A stretch of DNA of 64,000 nt from an uncultured bacterium (GCA_949296245.1 CASFNW010000011.1:1-64000), one strand, 5' to 3'; counted from the first letter of the stretch, positions 8,098 through 17,067 are shown. Numbers and translations: made by a program. The notes: generated by a model not told the origin, from the letters alone.

Positions 8098-10923
8098 TTA
8101 ATCCTTGCCGTTTATTGCATTGAGACAATCCTGACAGATTCTGCCGTGCTCTCCGTAATCGGAAAGCTCTCTGTATTTCCAGCATCTGTCGCATTTTTCG
8201 CCGTGTGCTTCTGTTACATAGATTGTGTAATCATCTTCCGTATATTCATTCAGCACATTATCAGGTGCTTTTTCCGTAAGTTCCGCCTGAGATGTGATAA
8301 ATATATTAGGCAGCTCTTTTGCGTAGTGTTTTAAAAGCGTATGGTCGCCGCCTTTTACATATACAGCAACTTCGAGTGAACTTCCGATTTTTTTGTCAGC
8401 TCTTAAAGGCTCAATTGCTTTTGTAACTATTTCTCTTAATTTTAATATTTTTGTAAATTCTTTTTCTATTTTTTCATTAGCCCATTTTGCGTTTGTTACA
8501 GGCCAATCTGCAAGCAGAATACTTTCCAGATTGTTTCTTTGCTTTTCAGGAGTGTTCTGCCAGATATCCTCTGCCTGATGAGGCATTACTGGAGCAAGCA
8601 TTCTTGTAAGCGCCTGAGATATTTCATAAAGAACAGTCTGACAGGCACGTCTTGATAACGATTTTTTCCCGGCTGTATACAATCTGTCTTTTACAATATC
8701 CAGATAGAATGAGCTTAAATCTGCTGCAGCAAAATTTTGCAGATGCTGGAAGTACTTATAAAATTCATAATTTTCAAATGCTTCCGTAACATTTGCAATA
8801 AGATTATTTAATTTGTGCAGTGCAAATTTATCAATAGCTTTCAAATCTTTATAGAAAACATAATCAGCTATCGGGTCAAAATCATAAAGGTTACCTAAGA
8901 GAAATCTTGATGTATTTCTCATCTTTTTAAAGATTTCAACCATCTGTTTAATGGCAGTATCACCGATTCTTACATCGTTTCTGTAGTCTACGGAAGCGGC
9001 CCAGAGTCTCAATACATCAGCTCCGTAGAGTTTTATAATATCCTGAGGTGCAACAGTGTTGCCCAGAGATTTACTCATCTTTTTGCCTTCGGCATCAAGA
9101 ACAAATCCGTGTGTTAATACTGTCATATAAGGAGCACGTCCGGAAGTTGCTACAGCCGTAAGAAGTGATGACTGGAACCAGCCTCTGTGCTGGTCTGAGC
9201 CTTCCAGATACATTTCAACAGGCAAATGCCCGAGTTCTTTGTATCTTTTTTCCACTACCGCACGGTGTGTGATACCGGAATCAAACCATACATCCATGAT
9301 ATCTTTTTCTTTAAGGAAATGTCTGCCGCCGCAGTGAGGGCATTTAAACGCTGTAGGAAGAAGGTATTTTGCTTCTTCTTTTGCCCAGATATCAGAAGAT
9401 TCTTTTTCAAATATTTTTGCAAGATTTTCAATTGTTGCAGGAGTAACAATAGCCTCTCCGCAATCCTTGCAATAAAATACAGGAATCGGTACACCCCAGA
9501 CTCTTTGTCTGGAAATACACCAGTCTGTACGGGAAGCAACCATGTTAGAAATTCTCTGCTCGCCGGAAGCCGGAATCCACTGTACATTGCTTATTTCTCT
9601 TAATGCTTCTTCTCTGAATTTGTCTACTTTTACAAACCATTGAGGAGTTGCTCTGTAGATTACGGGGTGCTTGCATCTCCAGCAGTGAGGATAACTGTGT
9701 GTAATTTCTTTGTGTCCGAGAAGTGCCCCTGCAGCATCCAGACGTTCCAGTACAACCTTATTTCCGTCTTCATAGTAGATACCTTTCATATCCTCGACTT
9801 CGTCAGTCCAGTATCCTTTTGCATCAAGAGGAGACAAGACATCTATTCCGTACTTCTGGCAGACTTCCCAGTCCTCAAGACCGTGCCCAGGAGCCGTATG
9901 TACACAACCTGTACCGGCATCTAGAGTAACGTGGTCACCCAGTATTACCTGACTCATTCTGTCATAAAGCGGATGTTTTGTTTTCATGTTTTCAAGGTCT
10001 TTTCCGCTGACAGTACCTAAAATAGTTATCTCTTTTTCATCAAAAGCATTGTCTGCAACGAATGCATTTACAAGATCCGTTGCTATTATATAAATTTCAT
10101 CAGTATACTGAACAAGAGAGTATTCAAACCTTTCATTCAAGCATATTGCAAGGTTAGAAGGGATTGTCCAGGGTGTTGTTGTCCAGATAACCGCATATAT
10201 TTTGTTTTTGCTTTGTATACCCGCAAGTTCTTTAATCTTAAGAGAATCTACTTCTCTAAATTCAAATTTTACATAAATGGCTGTAGATGTGTGGTCTGCG
10301 TATTCCACTTCTGCTTCGGCAAGTGCAGTTTCACATTTCGGGCACCAGTAAACAGGTTTCAAACCCTTTTCGATATAGCCTTTCTGGTACATTTCACCAA
10401 AAATTCTAACCTGTTCCGCTTCTATTTCTGGGGAAATAGTTACATAAGGATTTGACCAGTTGCCCCATACCCCGAGACGTCTGAAATCTTCTTCCTGTCC
10501 GTGAAGGTTTCTTAAAGCAAACTCTCTGCATTTCAGGCGGAGTAAATATTTTGAAACAGCTTCTCTTCCGCCTTCAATAGTTTTTACAACCGCATTTTCA
10601 ATAGGCAGCCCGTGTCCGTCATACCCAGGAACATAAGGAGAGTAATATCCGCCTAAAGATTTATATTTAATAACAATGTCTTTAAGAATTTTGTTTAAAG
10701 CTGTCCCTATATGGATTTTAGGAGAACTCAAGTACGGAGGCCCGTCGTGGAGTACAAATTTCTTTTCAATATCTCTTTGTGCAAGATTTTTTTCGTATAT
10801 TTTTCTGTCTTCCCAAAAATCCTGTATATCAAGTTCTCTGACAGGAGCATTTGCCCTCATGGCAAGTGTTGTCTGCGGCAGATTCAGTGTATCTTTAAAC
10901 TCAAATTCTTTTTTATCCGACAT
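8098..10923 (-). CDS. ileS: Isoleucyl-tRNA synthetase
   Basis: Class Ia synthetase charging tRNA-Ile, with editing of Val. 941 residues. HIGH-type motif HIGT at 71-74 after GPPYLSSPKI, an editing (CP1) domain with TTPWTIPSN, the WCISRQRVWGVPIP block, KMSKS in EGKKMSKSLGN, an anticodon-binding domain, and a C-terminal zinc module (CDRCW ... CQDC). This is the bacterial type with the C-terminal zinc site. No T-box or other leader structure was seen before the start. It is the last gene of a minus-strand run (apt, metY-like and others upstream), but the 69-nt gap to apt may hold its own promoter. Confidence 0.97.
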   Translation of the reverse strand: MSDKKEFEFKDTLNLPQTTLAMRANAPVRELDIQDFWEDRKIYEKNLAQRDIEKKFVLHDGPPYLSSPKIHIGTALNKILKDIVIKYKSLGGYYSPYVPGYDGHGLPIENAVVKTIEGGREAVSKYLLRLKCREFALRNLHGQEEDFRRLGVWGNWSNPYVTISPEIEAEQVRIFGEMYQKGYIEKGLKPVYWCPKCETALAEAEVEYADHTSTAIYVKFEFREVDSLKIKELAGIQSKNKIYAVIWTTTPWTIPSNLAICLNERFEYSLVQYTDEIYIIATDLVNAFVADNAFDEKEITILGTVSGKDLENMKTKHPLYDRMSQVILGDHVTLDAGTGCVHTAPGHGLEDWEVCQKYGIDVLSPLDAKGYWTDEVEDMKGIYYEDGNKVVLERLDAAGALLGHKEITHSYPHCWRCKHPVIYRATPQWFVKVDKFREEALREISNVQWIPASGEQRISNMVASRTDWCISRQRVWGVPIPVFYCKDCGEAIVTPATIENLAKIFEKESSDIWAKEEAKYLLPTAFKCPHCGGRHFLKEKDIMDVWFDSGITHRAVVEKRYKELGHLPVEMYLEGSDQHRGWFQSSLLTAVATSGRAPYMTVLTHGFVLDAEGKKMSKSLGNTVAPQDIIKLYGADVLRLWAASVDYRNDVRIGDTAIKQMVEIFKKMRNTSRFLLGNLYDFDPIADYVFYKDLKAIDKFALHKLNNLIANVTEAFENYEFYKYFQHLQNFAAADLSSFYLDIVKDRLYTAGKKSLSRRACQTVLYEISQALTRMLAPVMPHQAEDIWQNTPEKQRNNLESILLADWPVTNAKWANEKIEKEFTKILKLREIVTKAIEPLRADKKIGSSLEVAVYVKGGDHTLLKHYAKELPNIFITSQAELTEKAPDNVLNEYTEDDYTIYVTEAHGEKCDRCWKYRELSDYGEHGRICQDCLNAINGKD

Positions 10924-10992
10924 TTCGTCCCTCTATTCATTAATATTGTAGTAATTATAATTTTATATTAAAAATCTTAAGAAAAAAAGCGG

Positions 10993-11520
10993 TTATAAAC
11001 CTTTATATTGAATCATTGATGTAACTTCTACTCCTTCGAGTTTTTTTCTTCCGCCGAGATCGGAAAGCTCAATAATAAACCCTGCACCGACTACATTTGC
11101 ACCGGCTTTTTTAAGTAATTTGCAAGCCGCATCAACTGTTCCGCCTGTTGCCAGCAAATCATCAATAACAAGCACATTTTTGCCTGGTTCTACAGCATCT
11201 GCATGCATTTCAATTTTATCTGTACCGTATTCCAGTTCATATTCCTGAGAAATGGTGTCCGCAGGAAGTTTACCCGGCTTTCTTATCAAAATAAAACCGG
11301 CTCCGAGTTTGTATGCAAGAGGCGCACCGAAAATAAAACCTCTGGACTCAATACCGGCTACATAATCAATTTTTTTATCTTCATACTGCTGTACAAGAAA
11401 ATCAATCATAAACTGCATTGCTTTTGCATCTTTTACTGCAGTTGTAATGTCTCTGAAAACAATTCCTTTCTTGGGAAAATCAACAATATCTCTAACCTTT
11501 GATTCTACATAATTTTGCAT
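10993..11520 (-). CDS. apt: Adenine phosphoribosyltransferase
   Basis: Salvages adenine with PRPP to AMP. 175 residues, normal length. The PRPP-binding loop is VLVIDDLLATGGT, and the family N-terminal block FPKKGIVFRDITTAV and the ESRGFIFG loop are present. Close behind the O-acetylhomoserine sulfhydrylase gene (25-nt gap) on the same strand. It complements purB, hpt and prs elsewhere in the window. Confidence 0.95.
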   Translation of the reverse strand: MQNYVESKVRDIVDFPKKGIVFRDITTAVKDAKAMQFMIDFLVQQYEDKKIDYVAGIESRGFIFGAPLAYKLGAGFILIRKPGKLPADTISQEYELEYGTDKIEMHADAVEPGKNVLVIDDLLATGGTVDAACKLLKKAGANVVGAGFIIELSDLGGRKKLEGVEVTSMIQYKGL

Positions 11521-11545
11521 CTTTTTCTGTTCTCTTCCTTTTCCT

Positions 11546-12808
11546 CTAGTGTAGTGCCTGTTCTATATCATTTATTATATCATCAACATCCTCAAGACCA
11601 ACAGACAGTCTCATAAAATCATCGGATATCCCGCAGGCTTTCAGCTGTTCATCATTAAGCTGTCTGTGTGTTGTAAGACATGGATATGTAATTATAGAGC
11701 GGGAGTCGCCTATATTGGTTGCGTGTATTAAAAGTTTTACATTTTCTATAAATTTGATTCCTGCTTCTTTTCCGCCATTTATACCAAAGCTTATGATTGA
11801 AGAAGCACCTTTGGGCATATATTTTTGAACAAGATGATAATATTCATTGTTTTCGAGTCCCGGATAGTTTACCCATGCAATATGCGGATGTTTTTGCAGA
11901 TATTTAGCTACCTTTAGCGCAGTATCAGATACCCTCTTCATTCTAAGAGGAAGAGTTTCCAGCCCCAGAAGCGTAAGATAAGCATTAAAAGGGCTTGTGC
12001 AGCAGCCAAGGTCTCTCAATAACTGTCCTCTGGCTTTTACAATATATGCAGCTTTACCGAAAGATTCAGTATAGCTGAGCCCGTGATATGACTCATCCGG
12101 CTCAACAAGTTCAGGGAATTTTCCTGATTTTTTCCAGTCAAAATTTCCTGAATCAACTATTATACCGCCCATTGAATTGCCGTGCCCCGAGATGTATTTT
12201 GTCGTGGAATGAACAACAATATCAGCACCCCATTCAAAAGGTCTGCAAAGATACGGCGAACATACGGTATTATCCACAATTAAAGGTATATTGTGCGCAT
12301 GTGCCACCTGTGCAGCAGCTTCTATATCAAGAACATTGAGCTTGGGGTTGCCCAGCATTTCCGTAAATATACACTTTGTGTTCGGGGTAATCGCTTTTTC
12401 ATAATCTTCGCAGGTTTCTCCTTTTACAAAAATCGTATTTATCCCGAGTTTTCTAAGAGTTGTATTTAAAAGATTAAATGTCCCTCCATACAAAGTAGAA
12501 GATGCCACAACATCGTCGCCTGCTTTTGTTATATTCAATACAGCGATTAAAGATGCAGACTGTCCGGATGATACAGAAAGTGCTCCGACACCTCCTTCCA
12601 GTGCGGCAATACGTTCCTCCAGCACCTGTGTTGTAGGGTTGGAAATCCTTGTATAAATATCTCCGGACGTTTTCAAATCAAATAAATCAGCGGCATACTG
12701 TACGTTATCAAAATCAAACGCAGTTGTCTGGTATATCGGCACTGGGATACAGTGTCTGTTATCTTTGGCTTTATGAGCACCCTGAACGGCTATTGTGTCA
12801 AAATTCAT
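11546..12808 (-). CDS. O-acetylhomoserine aminocarboxypropyltransferase/sulfhydrylase (MetY type)
   Basis: PLP enzyme of the Cys/Met metabolism family that makes homocysteine (or cysteine) from an O-acylated homoserine and sulfide. 420 residues, matching the longer OAH-sulfhydrylase branch rather than cystathionine gamma-synthase (about 380). Features: YTRISNPTTQVLEERIAALEGG near 53, the phosphate-binding SSGQSA, and the PLP lysine in HSTTKYISGHG. The N-terminus VQGAHKAKDNRHCIPVPIYQ is typical of this branch. Together with thrB later in the window it fits homoserine-derived amino-acid synthesis. Exact acyl preference cannot be read from sequence. Confidence 0.88.
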   Translation of the reverse strand: MNFDTIAVQGAHKAKDNRHCIPVPIYQTTAFDFDNVQYAADLFDLKTSGDIYTRISNPTTQVLEERIAALEGGVGALSVSSGQSASLIAVLNITKAGDDVVASSTLYGGTFNLLNTTLRKLGINTIFVKGETCEDYEKAITPNTKCIFTEMLGNPKLNVLDIEAAAQVAHAHNIPLIVDNTVCSPYLCRPFEWGADIVVHSTTKYISGHGNSMGGIIVDSGNFDWKKSGKFPELVEPDESYHGLSYTESFGKAAYIVKARGQLLRDLGCCTSPFNAYLTLLGLETLPLRMKRVSDTALKVAKYLQKHPHIAWVNYPGLENNEYYHLVQKYMPKGASSIISFGINGGKEAGIKFIENVKLLIHATNIGDSRSIITYPCLTTHRQLNDEQLKACGISDDFMRLSVGLEDVDDIINDIEQALH

Positions 12809-12847
12809 TTTATCTTCTCTCCAACTCTTCTTAAAAGCAAAACAGAA

Positions 12848-13270
12848 TTAAATCTGACCTCTTAAATTGGTTTTAATAATGTCTGAAACCCACGGTACAT
12901 AGCTGTCAGAGCCTCTGAGAACACCAATAATAAGATAAATAATGAACAAACAATATACAAAAGTTATTATTGAAAATCCGAGAATAATCGGAGTATTCAT
13001 AAAGAAAGTAATCATTCCTATAACATTTTTCAATACAGGGATATAACTCAAAAGGTTAAACAAATATGTCAGCCCCGTAAATACAAGCCAGAGAGCGAAT
13101 GCAATAAAGATTGACTGAAATATATGGTATTTCAAAAACGGTCTTAAATCTTTTTTCATAAGTGCAGCAATAATTATAAAGACAAACCCTATCAGAGGAA
13201 ACATATATGACAGTACGGCAACTAATTTTTCGAATAATGAAGGATTGTTATAGTTTCTATGATACGGCAC
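12848..13270 (-). CDS. Tic20-like/DUF4870-like membrane protein
   Basis: 140 residues with four hydrophobic segments (about 16-38, 50-73, 78-95, 98-118). The segment 'RPFLKYHIFQSIFIAFAL' resembles the conserved 'FIRFNxMQAxLLDI' block of cyanobacterial and plastid Tic20 proteins, and the preceding 'LSYMFPLIG' resembles their 'LPYLLPLID'. Tic20 forms part of the plastid inner-envelope import apparatus; the role of bacterial relatives is not established. DUF4870 proteins share this layout, so the assignment is tentative. Its first 14 nt overlap the end of the TPR gene, suggesting coupled translation and a shared job. Confidence 0.6.
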   Translation of the reverse strand: MPYHRNYNNPSLFEKLVAVLSYMFPLIGFVFIIIAALMKKDLRPFLKYHIFQSIFIAFALWLVFTGLTYLFNLLSYIPVLKNVIGMITFFMNTPIILGFSIITFVYCLFIIYLIIGVLRGSDSYVPWVSDIIKTNLRGQI

Positions 13271-14342
13271 TTTTTTCTCCTGAAGATTTCTTCTCTTTTC
13301 TGTTTATATATTCCTGAAGAATTTCTATATAAACAAGTTTATTTTCCATCGAATCCGGTTTGTATTTTAAAGCGGTTCTGTAAGTATAAATCGCATTTTC
13401 CAAATCATTAAGCATAAAATAGGTATTGCCTATGAAGGTATAAGTTTTTGCATCTTGCGGCTGTATTTGCGATGCTTTTTTATAGCAATCCAGCGCCTCA
13501 AGATACTTGTGCCTGTCTACATATATATTGCCGAGAAGTATATATGCATTCGGCATATCAGGTGCAATTGATATAGCCTCTTTGTATTTGTCTATAGCCA
13601 TATCTATTCTGCCTGCATCGGAAAATGCTATAGCATGGCATACATATATCTGGTAGAATTTATCATCAATTTTATAACATTTCTGGAAAAACTTTTCAGC
13701 ATTATTAAAATCTCTGATGGAGGCATAGCAGTTTGCCGTACAAATGAGTGCTTTTAGATTAGTTTTGTTAAGAGAAAGTGCATTTTTCAATGTCTTGATT
13801 GCTTCTCTGTACATGTGCATAGACATTTGTGCACTGGCTTTGTTTATATAGTTTTCCGGCTCTTCCGGCTCAATTGCAATAGCTCTGTCATAGTTTACAA
13901 TTGCACTCAGATAATCCTTGTTGTCCTGATACAACAATCCTATTGCATTAAACAAAGTTGCACTGTTGTTCTCAAGCTCCAATGCTTTTGAATAATTCTT
14001 CATTGCTCTGTCAAAATCGTTTAATTCAGCATAAGCATTGCCGAGATTCATATAAACAGAAAAACTCTTTGACTCCAGCTCGGTTGCTCTTGAATAATAA
14101 TCAATAGCTTTATTTATATTTTTAAAATAAAAATATAAACTGCCTGCATTAATGAGAGCCTGCGAATTAAACGGATTTATTTTCAACAGTGCTTCATAAA
14201 TACCGAGAGCCTCATTAAAATTTTGTTCACCGAGATAAATTTTACTCAGCTCAATATAATTTTCTTCATTGGCAGGATCTTTGCCAATGGCTTCTATCAA
14301 TTTTTCTTTAATTTCTTTTTCGTTATTGTTGTTAATTTCCAT
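13257..14342 (-). CDS. Tetratricopeptide-repeat protein (about 10 TPRs)
   Basis: 361 residues consisting almost wholly of 34-residue TPR units from about residue 18 to 340. Repeated signatures are ALGIYEALLKINPFNSQAL, AIDYYSRATELESKSFSVY, AMKNYSKALELENNSATLF and AIVNYDRAIAIEPEEPENY. No signal peptide, so probably a cytoplasmic scaffold, or membrane-associated via its overlapping partner, the Tic20-like protein. Only a short charged tail lies outside the repeats. First gene of the minus-strand run. Partner unknown. Confidence 0.9.
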   Translation of the reverse strand: MEINNNNEKEIKEKLIEAIGKDPANEENYIELSKIYLGEQNFNEALGIYEALLKINPFNSQALINAGSLYFYFKNINKAIDYYSRATELESKSFSVYMNLGNAYAELNDFDRAMKNYSKALELENNSATLFNAIGLLYQDNKDYLSAIVNYDRAIAIEPEEPENYINKASAQMSMHMYREAIKTLKNALSLNKTNLKALICTANCYASIRDFNNAEKFFQKCYKIDDKFYQIYVCHAIAFSDAGRIDMAIDKYKEAISIAPDMPNAYILLGNIYVDRHKYLEALDCYKKASQIQPQDAKTYTFIGNTYFMLNDLENAIYTYRTALKYKPDSMENKLVYIEILQEYINRKEKKSSGEKSAVS

Positions 14343-14482
14343 AGTAATTAATATATTACTACAATTTCTTATAAATATAAACTTTGTAAAACTTGTTATA
14401 TGTATAAACTTTTGTTAACAATACAATGTAAAAATTTTTATACACTAGCAAAAAAATATATGTTGTTTATTTATATTTATGG

Positions 14483-14488
14483 TATAAT
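14483..14488 (+). promoter_or_regulatory. -10 box upstream of the four-wHTH regulator
   Basis: TATAAT at 14483-14488, with 'ttgttt' at 14463-14468 as a poor -35 (14-nt spacer). A Shine-Dalgarno 'ggagg' lies 11 nt before the ATG at 14520. Confidence 0.4.
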
Positions 14489-14519
14489 AAAATGAATATT
14501 TGTGGAGGCATATTTATAA

Positions 14520-15722
14520 ATGCAAAAGAAAACTGCATCTGATACATCAAATTATGAAAAAATTGAAAAATCAGGATTAAAAAGAATCGAAATTTCTCAA
14601 CTGCCAAAAGAAATTCCTAATTTTAAAAATTCTTTTGAATCAAAAGATTCTGTTATAAAAAAATGGCTTACTGATTGGATAACATCCGGTTTCAAAAAGG
14701 GTATGCTAAAAGAAAATACCCTTTTGCCTAAAAAATCTGACCTTGCATACTATCTCGGTGTAAGTGTCGGTACAGTGCAGAATGCTATTCGTTTTGTAGA
14801 AGATGCCGGATATCTGGAATCTAAACAAAGAATCGGTACTATTCTGCGTGATGCTAACAACTCAAATCCGATTATAAGAAAGGCCTCTTCTAAGAGAGAA
14901 AAAGTTATAACTTTGATAAAGAAATATATTCTGGACAATAAGCTTGAAGCAGGCAGCGCATTGCCTTCCGCTCGTACATTGTCTTCTATAATAGGCAATT
15001 CTACAAACACTACCCGCCTCGCATTAGATTTTTTGTGTTCTCAGGGAATAATCGAAACAAAAGCTTTCCGCTCCAATGAATCTAACTGGATAATAAAAGT
15101 TGTTCCTCAACTAACTGAGGAAGAAAAAATTCTTTCTGCTTCAGAAGAGCTTTCTGCAGAAACACTTGTAACTAAAGTGGAAAATGATCTTAAAGAATAT
15201 ATCAAGAATAATTTTAAAGTAGGTGACAGACTTCCCGCTCATCAGGAACTTTCAGAAGTTTTGAAAGTAAGTATAAAAACCGTGCATGATGCAATGAAAA
15301 ATCTTGTTGACGAGGGATGTCTTCTTGCCAGAAGAGGCCGATACGGTACGATAATAGCAAAAATCCCCGGAGAAAATGTATTGCAGCCGATGAACGAAAC
15401 TTCTATTTTTGCAAAAGCTGAGGATGCAGCATTTTACAGCTATCAAAAAATAGAAAATCTCATAAAAAATTATATAAGAGATAATTTTGAAATAGGGGAT
15501 AAACTTCCGTCTATGGATGCTTTGTCGAAACATTTTGATGTATCATCAAACACTATCAGAAAAGCTTTACAAAATCTCTCAAAACAAGGTTACGTCAATT
15601 TTTCCCGCGGACGTTACGGCGGTACTTTTGTAATTGAACAGCCGGAAAATGAGCAACAGGAAACTTTCCAGTGGCTGGCTGTAAGCCCTGACTATACAGT
15701 ATCTTACGATAAAAATAATTAA
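14520..15722 (+). CDS. Regulator with four tandem GntR-type winged-helix domains
   Basis: 400 residues. I count four winged helix-turn-helix units at about 45-110, 125-193, 214-282 and 307-372. Each has the GntR-style order: amphipathic helix, a LP(S/A/K) turn, recognition helix (VSVGTVQNAI, STNTTRLALD, VSIKTVHDAM, VSSNTIRKAL), then 'G(Y/I/C)' and a wing (RRGRYGTII, SRGRYGGTF). Domain 2 has the least conserved wing. No FadR, UTRA, aminotransferase or other ligand domain is present. GntR proteins normally have one wHTH and dimerise; four in one chain could bind an extended or repeated operator alone. It precedes the metallopeptidase gene by 10 nt, so they are one transcript. Confidence 0.85.
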   Translation: MQKKTASDTSNYEKIEKSGLKRIEISQLPKEIPNFKNSFESKDSVIKKWLTDWITSGFKKGMLKENTLLPKKSDLAYYLGVSVGTVQNAIRFVEDAGYLESKQRIGTILRDANNSNPIIRKASSKREKVITLIKKYILDNKLEAGSALPSARTLSSIIGNSTNTTRLALDFLCSQGIIETKAFRSNESNWIIKVVPQLTEEEKILSASEELSAETLVTKVENDLKEYIKNNFKVGDRLPAHQELSEVLKVSIKTVHDAMKNLVDEGCLLARRGRYGTIIAKIPGENVLQPMNETSIFAKAEDAAFYSYQKIENLIKNYIRDNFEIGDKLPSMDALSKHFDVSSNTIRKALQNLSKQGYVNFSRGRYGGTFVIEQPENEQQETFQWLAVSPDYTVSYDKNN

Positions 15723-15732
15723 TAAAAATGTT

Positions 15733-16455
15733 ATGGCACCAATTTCACCAGTATTTTCATATATTGGCTCCGGCGTATCAAAATACCGCTGGAATAATCA
15801 AGTTACCGATCCAGTAGAACAAAGGCGGGCTCAGTCTATTGATTTTATGAAGGAAATGCCATGGGTAACGGATAATGCCATTGCAACAGCTCTGACAGAA
15901 CTAAAAGGGCTTATGTTTGCGCCTGAAGATTTATATTATTTAAAAAAAATGGGTATAGAAGCACCTTTTGCCTCAGGAAAAGAAGCTGTTGATTTTATAG
16001 AAAAAGAAAATATAAGAATTATTTTTGATACTCCTGCAGAAGAAGGCGTCCATGCACAGTATGATTTTTATAAAAATATCATCACCATAAATAAAAGATA
16101 TAAGAATACAACTGATTTTGCTGTTATGCTTGCTATTGCGGAAGCTATTTTGCATGAGACAGGTCATGCTAAAGATAAAGATGGGAATAGTTCTATACAG
16201 GAGGAGTTAAACTTTCTGGGGATGAATGCAATTGCACATCGTGCTTTTCTTAAAAAGTACGGAGATATTTTTTCTGATTCATATGAACCAATAATAAAGG
16301 ACGGTGTAAGCCTGTATGCAAAATTATTTTTTGACAATGATATTGATAAAAAAGCTCTGATAAGCAGAATAAAAGAAAAGTACGGTGACTTACCTGCTGG
16401 AGACAGGCTGCATCCACCTGGTAAAATTGCAAGGACTGCAAAAAAACAATTGTAG
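15733..16455 (+). CDS. Putative HExxH zinc metallopeptidase
   Basis: 240 residues. The motif ILHETGHAKD is a canonical HExxH zinc site. 'EELNFLG', about 19 residues after the second His, could give the third (Glu) ligand as in gluzincins. The surrounding 'FYKNIITINKRYKNTTDFAVMLAIAEA' resembles the strand and helix that precede the active site in this fold. No signal peptide, so cytoplasmic as read. The C-terminus is Lys-rich with a His-Pro-Pro-Gly segment. It is 10 nt downstream of the multi-wHTH regulator. Regulator plus cytoplasmic metallopeptidase suggests proteolytic control, but no substrate is visible. Confidence 0.65.
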   Translation: MAPISPVFSYIGSGVSKYRWNNQVTDPVEQRRAQSIDFMKEMPWVTDNAIATALTELKGLMFAPEDLYYLKKMGIEAPFASGKEAVDFIEKENIRIIFDTPAEEGVHAQYDFYKNIITINKRYKNTTDFAVMLAIAEAILHETGHAKDKDGNSSIQEELNFLGMNAIAHRAFLKKYGDIFSDSYEPIIKDGVSLYAKLFFDNDIDKKALISRIKEKYGDLPAGDRLHPPGKIARTAKKQL

Positions 16456-16584
16456 TTATTACACCATTTTTGTTACTTTTTGTAAAGACATATTTCTTTA
16501 AATACACTTGATTTTTAGCAAAAATTTACGTTTACATGTTTTACATTTATAGTAAATGGTGTAGCAAACATGGTCTAAATGTGT

Positions 16585-16590
16585 TATAAT
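16585..16590 (+). promoter_or_regulatory. -10 box for the 52-residue ORF
   Basis: TATAAT 60 nt before a strong Shine-Dalgarno (aaggagg, 16641-16647) and ATG at 16652. No convincing -35 hexamer. Confidence 0.45.
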
Positions 16591-16651
16591 TAACCCATAG
16601 GTCAGGTTTGATATTTTATATATATTTTACAAATTAATCAAAGGAGGCTCT

Positions 16652-16810
16652 ATGTCTACTAAAACTGCATCAAAGGAAGTAAAAGAAGTAAAATCAAAAT
16701 TCAATGATGAATTTGATAATTACTTAAAAAGACAATGCTTAAAAACAACATTTAACGGCCTGGAACTCGAAACTTTCAGCTGGTACAAAAAAATGTTGGG
16801 CTTAGTATAG
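16652..16810 (+). CDS. Small hypothetical protein (52 aa)
   Basis: Starts MSTKTASKEVKEVKSKF and ends YKKMLGLV before TAG. The start is supported by a perfect aaggagg 5 nt upstream and a TATAAT box. The product is Lys-rich and helical at the N-terminus, with a short hydrophobic/aromatic C-terminus (TFSWYKKMLGLV). No homologue recognised. It is followed by three hairpins in a row, so it looks like an independent small transcription unit. It could be a small regulatory protein; nothing in the sequence fixes the role. Confidence 0.6.
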   Translation: MSTKTASKEVKEVKSKFNDEFDNYLKRQCLKTTFNGLELETFSWYKKMLGLV

Positions 16811-16831
16811 CCAACATAAAAGTTAAAAAAT

Positions 16832-16930
16832 AATTTGCGATGATATGCTCATCGCAAATTACAGAAGGGTCAATTGTCTTTAAAATGACAATTGACAAGG
16901 AAAGAGGACTTTTTGTCCCCTTTTTTGTTA
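16832..16930 (+). terminator. Three tandem hairpins, the last with a T-tract
   Basis: Stem 1: 12 bp, 16832-16843 with 16849-16860. Stem 2: 10 bp, 16869-16878 with 16887-16896. Stem 3: aaagaggac against gtccccttt (one A-C mismatch), followed by seven T. The third looks like the terminator; the first two may stabilise the mRNA 3' end. Confidence 0.7.
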
Positions 16931-16940
16931 TCATATAAAT

Positions 16941-17031
16941 GAATCTCTGATTGGAACTGTGTTAACCGAATTGGGATTTATCTCTAACTGAGTTATTGGA
17001 ATCTAGTGATTCTTGCAGCCAATCAGGGATT
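16941..17031 (+). other. Candidate structured RNA between the small ORF and lipA
   Basis: aatctctgattgg (16941-16953) pairs with ccaatcagggatt (17019-17031) over 13 bp with one G-T, enclosing about 65 nt. Inside is gaatc-tagt-gattc near the 3' side. No ORF and no tRNA or known riboswitch signature. It may be a small RNA or the lipA leader. Confidence 0.35.
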
Positions 17032-17067
17032 TATTAAATTATCCTAGAAAATTCATTCATGTCATTT

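Noticed and set aside
9226-9603. Antisense ORF of 125 residues inside ileS
   Set aside because: It lies wholly within a well-conserved synthetase gene, has no start signal and has the composition expected of an antisense frame.
10924-10992. T-box leader upstream of ileS
   Set aside because: The gap to apt is only 69 nt and shows no T-box sequence or terminator/antiterminator pair.
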